Below are positions 1 through 6,791 of a stretch of 21,918 nucleotides of DNA, piece by piece (the stretch's first letter is position 1; every line of letters begins with the position of its first letter). Location: positions 1-21,918 of the forward strand of contig JBHIET010000058.1 of the NCBI GenBank assembly GCA_046760785.1, read 5' to 3'. The notes under the pieces are model-generated. The model did no database searches. It worked only from the letters and a program-made list of their open reading frames with translations, and was not told where the DNA came from. Made by a program: the position numbers and the translations under genes. The stretch comes from JBHIET01 sp046760785 (lineage in GTDB: Bacteria; Chloroflexota; Anaerolineae; B4-G1).

Positions 1-56
1 CGCAAGTCGGACGCGATATCCAAAGCCGTGTCCATGGGCATGTCTCTCTGCATCAT
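1..56 (-). CDS. N-terminal end of an unidentified protein (partial, runs off the left edge)
   Basis: Only the first 18 codons are present, reading MMQRDMPMDTALDIASDLR (the last codon is cut). The start is supported by a strong Shine-Dalgarno sequence, GAGGAGGTG, placed 3 bases before the first of two adjacent ATG codons. The gene lies about 50 bp downstream of the DinB remnant on the same strand and may belong to the same transcript. The product cannot be identified from so few residues. Confidence 0.55.
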   Translation of the reverse strand, partial: MMQRDMPMDTALDIASDL

Positions 57-106
57 ATCCACCTCCTCGCGACCAACAAGTATCCAGGCCGGGGAACCTG
101 TCTTCA

Positions 107-337
107 TCAACCTTCTGGACGATACAGTGCCTCTGACATATCACCCACGAATTGTGGCAAATCAGGGTGCTCAAGCTGTTGCCGTATGGCGTGGGCCTCA
201 CCAATATGGAACCAGTAGTGATAAATGTTCCTGAAAAGCATGGTGCCGATGTTCTCTGGAAGGGGTCTGCCATCCCGCTCAAATAGACTCGCCGAGAGAT
301 TCGGCACCTGTGCTTCCCGCCTGATCCAGATATGCAC
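107..337 (-). pseudogene. C-terminal remnant of a DinB-family protein
   Basis: The 76 codons from a GTG give a protein whose second half has the look of DinB/YfiT-type four-helix proteins: FERDGRPLP, then YHYWFHIGEAHAIRQ and PQFVGDMSEALYRPEG at the C-terminus. Proteins of this family are usually about 150-180 residues, so roughly the first half is missing. The missing part has no room, because the stop codon of the C45-family gene is only 18 bp upstream and is in the same frame. No convincing Shine-Dalgarno precedes the GTG. I read it as a truncated leftover rather than a working gene. The family assignment rests on recalled motif similarity and is moderately sure. Confidence 0.55.
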
Positions 338-355
338 CCTAACGCGGAAGCCAAG

Positions 356-1426
356 CTACATAGCGAGTGCGATGCACTCCTCGGGATCTTCTGTCGGATG
401 AGCCGTGAATATCCGAAGTTGCCGAGCATCCAGGTCGAAAAGAGCGGTGCAGAGCGTCGCACCCCCGTCTGGGGGCGTGGCCGTACGGTAGACGGGATAT
501 TGTTCGTCCGCTCGGTCCCCCAGGATGGTCAGGACTCCGGCAGCGTCTAGCGAGGGATTGTCCTGTATGAACACATTGGCTCGCTCCAAACGCGCCTGGC
601 TGGAAGGTCCAACGACTTGATCCACATCGGTGAGTTCTAGATAATGGTTGGTGTGGAAGTAAGCCCCCCGGACCTCCCGCACGTGATGGGCTCCCGGTGC
701 AACTTCGACGAGCACCACCCGCCGCTCGGATATAGAGCCGATGGTGTAGCTAAAGCCCGAGGCCCGCCCCGGTACGATCACCCGCTCAATGGCATCTTCC
801 AGCGAGCGAGCCTCCAGGAGAGAATGAGCGATAAAGTGCCGGCCCACTCCTACTCTGACATCCCGGGGACCGACACTATCAACAGAGAAACACACTCCCT
901 CAGCGTTGAACCCAAAGGCGTTGCCACAGAGGAACCCCGGGTAGGAGAGCGCTGTAAACGCCGGCTTGTCCTCGACCTTGACGTGGACGAGGTACAAGTT
1001 ACCTCTGAACACTGGGGATCCATCCTCGTTGTGGCCCATCAGCGCCACCTCGTCCGTGACAACGGCGCAGTCAGAACACCCACGTCTCCCCAGCCCGTAC
1101 AGGTATCCTGAGTACTCTCCCCTCATGTTGACCAGAAACAGGTCTTCGAAGGGTCGTTGGACCCCCTGGGCCAACCCTTCCAGTTCCGCGATGTAATCTG
1201 GATAACGAGCCCGGTTCACCTCAAGGAGTTCCCGGTATCTCGCCTGTCCCTCTGGAGTGTGATGATAGGGCAGGACTTGTTCCTGGAAGAAGGAATAGCT
1301 GTCCAACATCCGGCGAATCTGTTCGGCAAACCGTCTTCCGATGGCCAGTCCGACTTCAAAGTGAGACCCGGCCACCTCAAACTGCTCAATGGAATTGACA
1401 AGTGCAGTCATAGAATCATCCCCCAT
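356..1426 (-). CDS. C45-family peptidase / acyl-CoA:6-aminopenicillanate acyltransferase-like Ntn hydrolase
   Basis: The 356-residue product resembles the C45 / AAT family of N-terminal-nucleophile hydrolases, which activate by self-cleavage before a cysteine and then act on amide bonds. The candidate nucleophile is Cys117 in GRRGCSDCAVV (Gly116-Cys117), followed by GHNEDG at 131-136, the usual position of the substrate-pocket strand. Further family-like segments are YPGFLCGNAFGFNAEGVCFSVDS and YFHTNHYLEL. Length fits the family. Two starts are possible: the first ATG (1426) after a weak GAAGTGAG, or ATG at 1411 preceded by GGGGGA at good spacing, giving 351 residues. It follows a small hydrophobic ORF by 19 bp and may share its promoter near 1750. 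The natural substrate cannot be told from sequence. Confidence 0.8.
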   Translation of the reverse strand: MGDDSMTALVNSIEQFEVAGSHFEVGLAIGRRFAEQIRRMLDSYSFFQEQVLPYHHTPEGQARYRELLEVNRARYPDYIAELEGLAQGVQRPFEDLFLVNMRGEYSGYLYGLGRRGCSDCAVVTDEVALMGHNEDGSPVFRGNLYLVHVKVEDKPAFTALSYPGFLCGNAFGFNAEGVCFSVDSVGPRDVRVGVGRHFIAHSLLEARSLEDAIERVIVPGRASGFSYTIGSISERRVVLVEVAPGAHHVREVRGAYFHTNHYLELTDVDQVVGPSSQARLERANVFIQDNPSLDAAGVLTILGDRADEQYPVYRTATPPDGGATLCTALFDLDARQLRIFTAHPTEDPEECIALAM

Positions 1427-1445
1427 CTCACTTCACTCGCCCGTC

Positions 1446-1589
1446 TCAGTCACTCTCGCGTCTAAAGAACCGAACTATCTCGCTCAGCCCCACGACAGCG
1501 AGCAGCCTCAAGAAGAACACCGTACCGAAGCCAAACTTCACTTTGATCCCCAGCGCGACCGCGCCGAGCAGGAGCCCCAGGCCGTCCAC
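1446..1589 (-). CDS. Possible small membrane protein
   Basis: From a GTG at 1589 this frame encodes 47 residues that are strongly hydrophobic (VVDGLGLLLGAVALGIKVKF, then VFFLRLLAVVGLSEIV) and end in a basic tail RFFRRESD, as in small one- or two-helix membrane proteins. The previous ORF stops 2 bp before the GTG, which suggests translational coupling; there is no clear independent ribosome site. The frame is open back to 1616 but holds no ATG. It could be the tail of a decayed longer gene. No family recognised. Confidence 0.35.
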   Translation of the reverse strand: MDGLGLLLGAVALGIKVKFGFGTVFFLRLLAVVGLSEIVRFFRRESD

Positions 1590-1591
1590 GA

Positions 1592-1699
1592 CTAGCAGCC
1601 GCCGCAGGTGATATCCTCACCATCAAACCCCTTCGATGACCGGGACGGGACCGCCTGGACGACGGCCGCGAGCACCTCGTCAGCCGCGTGCCGCTTCAT
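1592..1699 (-). CDS. Possible small Cys-ended protein, function unknown
   Basis: An ATG at 1699 opens a 35-residue frame that ends DGEDITCGGC followed by TAG. The same frame stays open upstream to 1804, so a longer form using GTG at 1720 (42 residues) or a non-standard start is possible. A good sigma-70-type promoter lies just upstream (-10 at 1729-1724), which would start transcription near 1717 and favours the ATG. No strong ribosome site is seen. The C-terminal Cys-Gly-Gly-Cys could bind metal or form a disulfide, but that is only a guess. It sits two bases before the hydrophobic ORF and could be its partner. Confidence 0.3.
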   Translation of the reverse strand: MKRHAADEVLAAVVQAVPSRSSKGFDGEDITCGGC

Positions 1700-1723
1700 C
1701 CACAGACAGGGAGCGTTCACCTG

Positions 1724-1752
1724 ATTGTAGCCCGGATGGAAGAGGCAGTCAA
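1724..1752 (-). promoter_or_regulatory. Sigma-70-type promoter for the small ORFs and C45 gene
   Basis: On the minus strand TTGACT (1752-1747) is followed after 17 bases by TACAAT (1729-1724). Transcription would start near 1717 and run through the two small ORFs into the C45-family gene. Confidence 0.5.
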
Positions 1753-1881
1753 GGCGGTGCAGCGTGGTGATTGCTCGGAGTGCAGGATAAGATGGTATCT
1801 TGTCTCACCGCCTCGGCAAATGCGACTCACGATGTCCCCTCTGCGTATGTGAAGGTGAAGCTAATTGAAAGGAGATATGCA

Positions 1882-2082
1882 ATGTTGAGGTTGCTGGTCT
1901 GGCTGATCAAGCTGCCGTTTGTGTTGGTGGGCGTAGTGCTGATGGTCGCGCTGGGAATCGTGGGAGTGGTCCTCTCGCTGCTCGGCGTGGGCCTGATTCC
2001 GGTGCTGGGAGTGGGACTGCTGATCCTGCCCATCGGCCTACTCTTTTTGCTGGCTGCTTGGGTAATCGCTAGATTGCTATAG
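1882..2082 (+). CDS. Small hydrophobic membrane protein
   Basis: This is a 66-residue, almost wholly hydrophobic protein beginning MLRLLVWLIKLPFVLVG and ending LAAWVIARLL. Two transmembrane helices are likely, about residues 8-34 and 40-64, with a Gly/Pro turn (GVGLIPVLGVG) between them. An in-frame ATG lies upstream at 1771, but the start at 1882 is chosen because AAAGGAGAT stands at good spacing before it and the upstream residues are polar and unlike the rest. It is convergent with mutS, with 22 bp between the two stop codons and no clear terminator. No function is recognised; proteins of this kind are often labelled only as hypothetical membrane proteins. Confidence 0.7.
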   Translation: MLRLLVWLIKLPFVLVGVVLMVALGIVGVVLSLLGVGLIPVLGVGLLILPIGLLFLLAAWVIARLL

Positions 2083-2104
2083 ACATTACACAGGAAAGAA
2101 ACAC

Positions 2105-4765
2105 TCATCTCTTGGAATCACGCCTGGTCTCACGATCACTGGCCCACTCCGCCTGTCGCTGCAACTCGTACAGCTTGTTGATGGCCTCCAGCGGCGTGAT
2201 CGTCGAAACGTCTAACTCCCGCAACTCCTCCACTACCGGGTGCTCCTGAGCGAAGAGCACCGGTTGGTAGGGTTCAGGTGCAGGAGTGCCGGGGCGGAAC
2301 TCGCCGCTTTCCAGTTGCGCCAGCAACTCTTCAGCCCGGTGGATGACCGGACGCGGCACGCCCGCCAACTGCGCCACGTGAATGCCGTAGGAGCGGTCTG
2401 CCCCACCGGGCACCACCTTATGCAGGAAGACGACCTGCCCCCCCTCCTCCACCACGGCCAGATTGTAGTTGCGCACCGCCGGGAGCCGCTCGGCCATCTC
2501 GGTCAACTCGTGGTAGTGGGTGGCGAACAGCATCCGCGCCCGTCGCTCCGGGTGGTTGTGCAGGTATTCAACCACTGCCCAGGCGATGGAGAGGCCGTCA
2601 TAGGTGCTGGTGCCCCGCCCGATTTCGTCGAGGATGAGCAGGCTGCGCGTCGTGGCATGATTGAGAATGTTGGCCGTCTCAACCATCTCGACCATGAAGG
2701 TGGATTGCCCCGAGGCAACCTCGTCCTGCGCGCCGATGCGGGTGAAGATGCGATCCACGATGCCGATCCGTGCCCGGTCGGCGGGCACAAAGCCGCCCAT
2801 CTGCGCCATCAGTACTATGAGGGCTGCCTGACGAAGGTACACGCTCTTGCCGGCCATATTAGGCCCGGTGATGATCAGGATGCGCTCGTCACCGTTGAGG
2901 TGCAAGTCGTTGGGCGTGAAGGGCTCGTCCTGCAGCGTCCGCTCGACGACCGGATGGCGTCCGCCGACGACCTCCAGCGCGTCATCGTCAGTCAGTTCGG
3001 GACGCACGTACCGGTTGCGCACGGCGACCTCGGCCAGCGCGGCAGCCACGTCCAGCCGCGCCAGCGCCCGGGCCGTCTTGAGCAAGGCCCCGGCCCGCGC
3101 CCGTGCTCCCACCTGCTGACAGACATCGCTGAACAGCCGTGCCTCCACCTCGGCCTGCCGCTCCTCGGCATTCAGGACCAGCGCCTCGTACTCTTTCAAC
3201 TCCGGCGTGATGAACCGCTCGGCGTTGACCAACGTCTGCTTGCGGATGTACTCGTCGGGGACAGCGCTCAGATTGGCTTTGGTGACCTCGATGTAGTAGC
3301 CGAAGACCTTGTTATAGCCCACCTTGAGGTTCTTGATGCCAGTGCGCTCGCGCTCCTCTTTTTCCAGGTTGGCAATCCATGCTTTGGCATCCCGCGCCGC
3401 CGTGACAATGGAGTCCAGTTCGGCGGAGAAGCCGGGCCGGATAACCCCGCCGGCGGAGAGGGACGCGGGCGGGTCCTCCACAATAGCGGAGGCCACCAGT
3501 GCGGCAACGTCCTCACAGGGATCGAGAGAAGATGCAAGACGCACGAGGCAGGATGCGCCTTCGTACTGCGTATTGCGTGTTGCATCCTGCATCCTGCTTC
3601 TTGCTTCTTTCACCGCCTCCAGCGCCTTCCTGATCCCCACCAAGTCGCGAGGTGTCGCGACACCCGCCAACACCCGATTGGTCAGCCGTTCCAGGTCGGG
3701 CATTCCTTTCAGGGCTTCGCGCACTCGCCCGCGAACGATAGTGTCCTCATAGAACGCCTGCACCTGGTCCAGCCGGGCCTCCAGTTCCGCCCGGTTGAGC
3801 AGGGGCTGGGCCAGACGCGCCCGCAGCAACCGCCCGCCCATCGGGGTGAGCGTCAGGTCGAGGATGCCCAGAAGTGAGCCACGCGTCTTGCGCTCGCGGA
3901 TCGTCTCGGTCAATTCCAGATTGCGGCGCGTGGCCGCGTCGAGCATCATAAAGCGGGAGGTCGAGTAGGTGCGGAGAGTCACGATCTGCGCCAGTGCCCC
4001 CTTCTGGGTCTCGCGCAGGTAATGGATGATGGCGCCAGCAGCGCGGATAGCCAGGGGTTTTCCCGCGCAGCCGAAGCCGTCCAACGTCGCCACGCCGAAG
4101 TGGTCGAGCAGCGCCTGGCGAGCGGCCCCAAGTTCAAAACGGTAGGCCGGGAGCGGCGTGACGTGTGTGCTGGTTGCTAGTTGCTGGTTGCTGGTTGCTG
4201 GATGCTCGATACTCGCCTCTTCGGGGATGAGGCACTCGCGGGGCTGCAAGCGCGCCAACTCCTGCTCCACCTCGTCCGTGTCCAACTGTGCCGTGGCGAA
4301 CTCGCCGGTGGTGATGTCGGCGTAGGCCAGCCCGGCCCGGCCCGCCCTGAGCCCAGTCGAAGGGTCGCCCTCGACCACGATCGCCGCCAGGTAGTTGGGC
4401 CGCTTCTCGTCCAGCAGCGCCGGCTCGACGACGGTGCCGGGGGTCACCACGCGCGTCACCTCACGGTGGACCAGCCCCTTGCCGGTGACCTCGCCCACCT
4501 GCTCGGCGATAGCGACGCGGTAGCCCTTCTCAATGAGGCGGGCGATGTAGCCCTCGATGGCGTGGTGGGGGACGCCGGCCATTGGGACGCGCTGGCCTTT
4601 GGCCACCGGGCGCGAGGTCAGGACGAGATCCAGTTCGCGGGCGGCGATTTCCGCGTCCTCGTCGAAGGTCTCGTAGAAATCGCCCAGCCGGAAGAAGACG
4701 ATGGCGTCCGCATGCTGGGCCTTGATCTGCAGATATTGCTTGCGGACAGGGGTTACTTTGGGCAT
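2105..4765 (-). CDS. mutS: DNA mismatch repair protein MutS
   Basis: MutS recognises base mismatches and small loops in the cytoplasm and starts repair with MutL. The 886-residue product has every landmark of MutS1: the mismatch-wedge motif DFYETF (Phe30-Tyr31-Glu32), connector and lever domains, the clamp region around NLKVGYNKVFGYYIEV (479-494), Walker A GPNMAGKS (634-641), the STFMVEM loop (688-694), Walker B LLILDEIGRGTS (709-720) and FATHYHEL (747-754). The C-terminal tail DVSTITPLEAINKLYEL is also typical. Three segments look foreign and map to dispersed or tandem repeat DNA: about residues 131-145, 186-202 and 388-415. Motifs outside these are intact, so the protein is probably functional. 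No strong ribosome site precedes the ATG. No mutL is in the window. Confidence 0.97.
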   Translation of the reverse strand: MPKVTPVRKQYLQIKAQHADAIVFFRLGDFYETFDEDAEIAARELDLVLTSRPVAKGQRVPMAGVPHHAIEGYIARLIEKGYRVAIAEQVGEVTGKGLVHREVTRVVTPGTVVEPALLDEKRPNYLAAIVVEGDPSTGLRAGRAGLAYADITTGEFATAQLDTDEVEQELARLQPRECLIPEEASIEHPATSNQQLATSTHVTPLPAYRFELGAARQALLDHFGVATLDGFGCAGKPLAIRAAGAIIHYLRETQKGALAQIVTLRTYSTSRFMMLDAATRRNLELTETIRERKTRGSLLGILDLTLTPMGGRLLRARLAQPLLNRAELEARLDQVQAFYEDTIVRGRVREALKGMPDLERLTNRVLAGVATPRDLVGIRKALEAVKEARSRMQDATRNTQYEGASCLVRLASSLDPCEDVAALVASAIVEDPPASLSAGGVIRPGFSAELDSIVTAARDAKAWIANLEKEERERTGIKNLKVGYNKVFGYYIEVTKANLSAVPDEYIRKQTLVNAERFITPELKEYEALVLNAEERQAEVEARLFSDVCQQVGARARAGALLKTARALARLDVAAALAEVAVRNRYVRPELTDDDALEVVGGRHPVVERTLQDEPFTPNDLHLNGDERILIITGPNMAGKSVYLRQAALIVLMAQMGGFVPADRARIGIVDRIFTRIGAQDEVASGQSTFMVEMVETANILNHATTRSLLILDEIGRGTSTYDGLSIAWAVVEYLHNHPERRARMLFATHYHELTEMAERLPAVRNYNLAVVEEGGQVVFLHKVVPGGADRSYGIHVAQLAGVPRPVIHRAEELLAQLESGEFRPGTPAPEPYQPVLFAQEHPVVEELRELDVSTITPLEAINKLYELQRQAEWASDRETRRDSKR
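3521..3604. repeat. Low-complexity repeat insert within mutS
   Basis: Codons for about residues 388-415 of MutS come from short imperfect repeats (plus strand: gcatcctgcatcctgc next to tgcgtattgcgtgttgc). The encoded stretch, including RMQDATRNTQY, does not look like MutS. The reading frame is kept. Confidence 0.6.
4160..4210. repeat. 7-bp tandem repeat insert within mutS
   Basis: About five tandem copies of ttgctgg (with variants such as ttgctag) lie at about 4169-4208 and encode ATSNQQLATST at residues 190-200 of MutS. Seven is not a multiple of three, so copy-number change would break the frame unless compensated. Confidence 0.65.
4345..4372. repeat. Dispersed palindromic repeat copy within mutS
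   Basis: The segment ccctgagcccagtcgaaggg lies in frame in mutS and encodes part of GDPSTGLRAG (about residues 133-142). Related CTGAGC/CGAAGG sequences recur in non-coding DNA near 14500 and at 21890-21918. Confidence 0.55.
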
Positions 4766-4857
4766 GTGTTGATACCAGCCAGTTGATCAGACTCGGTTCT
4801 TGTTCGACAAGGTCGTAAACAGGGAGGAAACGTTAGGTACATGCTGCCGCCGGCAGG

Positions 4858-5645
4858 TCATGTCCAATCTCTGCCATCCTCAGCCAACGCCTCGCGCACA
4901 TAGTCCTTAACCGTCTGCGGCGGGGGGAGGTGGTGGATGTTGTCCAGATTATCGCGGTCCAGGGCCCAGTTGTCTGGGTTATGGCGGATGTAAAGGCGGA
5001 TGGCCTGCAATTCGCGCTCATTGCGGATGATGTGTTCGTAGTAATTCCGCTGCCAGAATTTCGCCCGCCGCGTTGGATCATTGGCTTCGATCCAATCAAG
5101 GTACACCGTGAACACCAGCGATTGAAACGCCCCCACCACATCGCCCAACGTGGGGTTTGGGTTCACCTTTTTGGGTTCGGGGATGGTCCACGGTGCGATT
5201 TCCGCCCCGGTTTCGGCAACCGCGTTTTGGGCGACCACAAGGGTCGCCCCTACACCACGGCCTCCGCCGGTATCCTGGGCAACCGCAAGGGTTGCCCCTA
5301 CACCGCGTCCACCCTTTGTAGGGGCAGGGCTTGCCCCTGCCCCCCTTGCCCCTGCCCTGTTCTGGGCGACCGCGAGGGTCGCCCTTACATCATCGGGTGG
5401 GTGAATCCACAGGATGAAATGGACGTGATTGGGCATCACCACAAATTCATCCAACCCGATGGTGGGGAACCCCCCGGCAACGCGTGCCAAACGTCAGTGA
5501 TGATTCCGGTCACGACGGGATCATCCAAAACACATTCGCGCCCTCGGGTACAAATGGTGACGAAATACGCCCCGGGCGAACTGTAATCGTACCCTTTCAA
5601 CCGGATAGAACGGCGATGGTGCTTTTGCGGATCATATTTCGCCAT
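4858..5645 (-). pseudogene. REP-associated tyrosine transposase (RAYT, Y1_Tnp), frameshifted
   Basis: RAYTs are single-strand DNA endonucleases of the HUH/Y1 class linked to the spread of REP palindromes. The first frame starts at ATG 5645 with the family's N-terminus (RRSIRLKGYDYSSPGAYFVT). The second frame, read from about 5475 to 4858, carries the HUH motif MPNHVHFILWI and the catalytic-tyrosine helix FWQRNYYEHIIRNERELQAI. The frames join at a run of six C at 5470-5475 (six G on the coding strand); one more G would restore a continuous protein of about 260 residues. Between the HUH motif and the helix lies a foreign stretch of about 55 residues made of palindromic repeat copies (ATLAVAQ-type translations). 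It is either a recently broken gene or an assembly indel. The upstream short ORF ends just inside its start. Confidence 0.8.
5228..5389. repeat. Four palindromic REP-like repeat copies inside the RAYT gene
   Basis: Four units of about 26-27 bp lie at about 5228-5254, 5276-5302, 5317-5342 (inverted) and 5363-5389. Each is an imperfect hairpin, for example gggcgaccacaagggtcgccc, flanked by cctaca or its complement tgtagg. Core variants are gcgacc/ggtcgc, gcaacc/ggttgc and gcaggg/cctgc. All four sit in the coding frame of the transposase. Confidence 0.8.
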
Positions 5646-5769
5646 TCTCGCCTCCCAATAACTCCTGCAACTCCCCCAGCTTCAAGAACGGCGGGGCGCA
5701 TTGTCCCACCGATTGCACGATTCGAGAGTTAACGGCGACTTCAGTACCAGGAACCTCCAACCGGGCTGG
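5632..5769 (-). pseudogene. Possible C-terminal gene remnant upstream of the RAYT
   Basis: An open frame of 45 codons ends at a TGA that overlaps the first codons of the transposase. Its protein (RLEVPGTEVAVNSRIVQSVG, then PPFLKLGELQELLGG) looks like coding sequence rather than noise, but it has no ATG and a stop immediately upstream, so it would be a leftover tail. TTG at 5760 is the only usable start. No family recognised. The remaining 135 bp up to the PIN gene show nothing. Confidence 0.3.
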
Positions 5770-5904
5770 TCAGGATTACGCCAGGGCCAGTTCAGGCAAG
5801 GGTGGCACCTGTGGTGCTACCGCTAGCCCCACGGACAGGAAGATGGCCTCAAGAGCTCACTGACCAACTCTCGTGCCCTGGGTCTCCCTCCAACCCGTGT
5901 CCCT

Positions 5905-6377
5905 CTACCGCAACTCACTCAGCGACCGCATAGGCGAGTGATAACCCAGGGCGATCATCTGTTGTAAAGCCTCGTCCGCTTCCTCAAGGGTGACACACCC
6001 ATCATCCACCAGTGACTTCAGCACACCTATCGTCCGGAAAGGGGCACACCCAGACGTCGCGCCTCCCGTCGGGCTACTCGGTCATCGGTCAAGAAGGCAT
6101 ATCCTCGGCTGCGCGCCAGGGCCAAACAGGCCGCCTCCCCTTCATGCAGCGGGGGCATCAACTCATCACGAGCCTCACGCTCCATCTCAGTTAGCGACAG
6201 GACGGTCAGCCAGGACCAATCAACCTTGGGAATACGCCCCAGTCGAACACCGGCCTGCAACTCAGCCCACGCCTCCTCGGATGTGATCAGCATGCCCGGC
6301 CATACCTTCTGCAACCAACCGGTGCGTCCAACCAGGGCGAAATTGGACATCACTGTGTTGTCGAGCACCAGACGCAT
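5905..6377 (-). pseudogene. PIN-domain toxin (DUF3368-type), frameshifted
   Basis: PIN toxins are metal-dependent ribonucleases held in check by a cognate antitoxin. From ATG 6377 the frame gives 116 residues, MRLVLDNTVMSNFALVGR to LGVPLSGR, with the acidic residues expected in a PIN site: Asp6, Glu81 in HEGEAACLAL and Asp98/Asp99 in FLTDDR. It stops at 6027, but the next frame continues from 6030 to a TAG at 5905 with what looks like the normal C-terminus (IGVLKSLVDDGCVTLEEADE, then MIALGYHSPMRSLSEL). A single-base deletion near 6031 explains the break. The ATG is 1 bp after the antitoxin stop. All acidic residues lie before the break, so the short product might keep activity. A sequence error is the alternative. 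Confidence 0.75.
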
Positions 6378-6378
6378 C

Positions 6379-6708
6379 CTAAGCCCCGCTCTCCGCTTTG
6401 CATTTCCAGGCCCGTAGAGCATCTACTTCCGCCTGGGCGTCAGCTTTGTCAACAGGCCCTAGATGCAGAGGAATGCCCTTCTCGATGAAACGCTCACGCA
6501 ACTCCAGCGGATGCAACCCCAACAGAGATGCTGCCCGAGCCAGGCTGATTTCCTCATCCAGGTAAGCATTGATCACTACTGACCAGCGCAGGTCCTTGTC
6601 CTCGTCCAGGAGACGTTGCAACGCTCGCTGCACCAGAGAGGGTTGGGAACGTTGCAGTTTGATCAGTTGCTCCAGCGGCCAGCCCTCGGTTATCGCTATA
6701 GTTGACAT
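6379..6708 (-). CDS. UPF0175-family antitoxin
   Basis: The 109-residue protein matches the UPF0175 type of small antitoxins that pair with PIN toxins: the segment VVINAYLDEEISLARAASLL, then GLHPLELRERFIEKGIPLHLGP, is the helix-turn-helix-like core found in that family (residues about 44-85). The first 40 residues (IAITEGWPLEQLIKLQRSQP) may be an extra DNA- or partner-binding part. The start is secured by GGAGGTGAT, 2 bases before the ATG. The toxin gene starts 1 bp after the stop, so the two are cotranscribed. Such antitoxins normally repress their own operon; no clear operator was found in the 83 bp upstream. Confidence 0.8.
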   Translation of the reverse strand: MSTIAITEGWPLEQLIKLQRSQPSLVQRALQRLLDEDKDLRWSVVINAYLDEEISLARAASLLGLHPLELRERFIEKGIPLHLGPVDKADAQAEVDALRAWKCKAESGA

Positions 6709-6791
6709 ACATCACCTCCATATGTGCACGTTTCTTGTCCCCATCGTATCACACTATACTCTATTCATCCACCGCGCGCGTGGCTCCCCAT

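Noticed and set aside
2240..3877. 545-codon open frame on the plus strand opposite mutS
   Set aside because: It is antisense to a fully conserved mutS; the protein has no family look and the openness follows from high GC.
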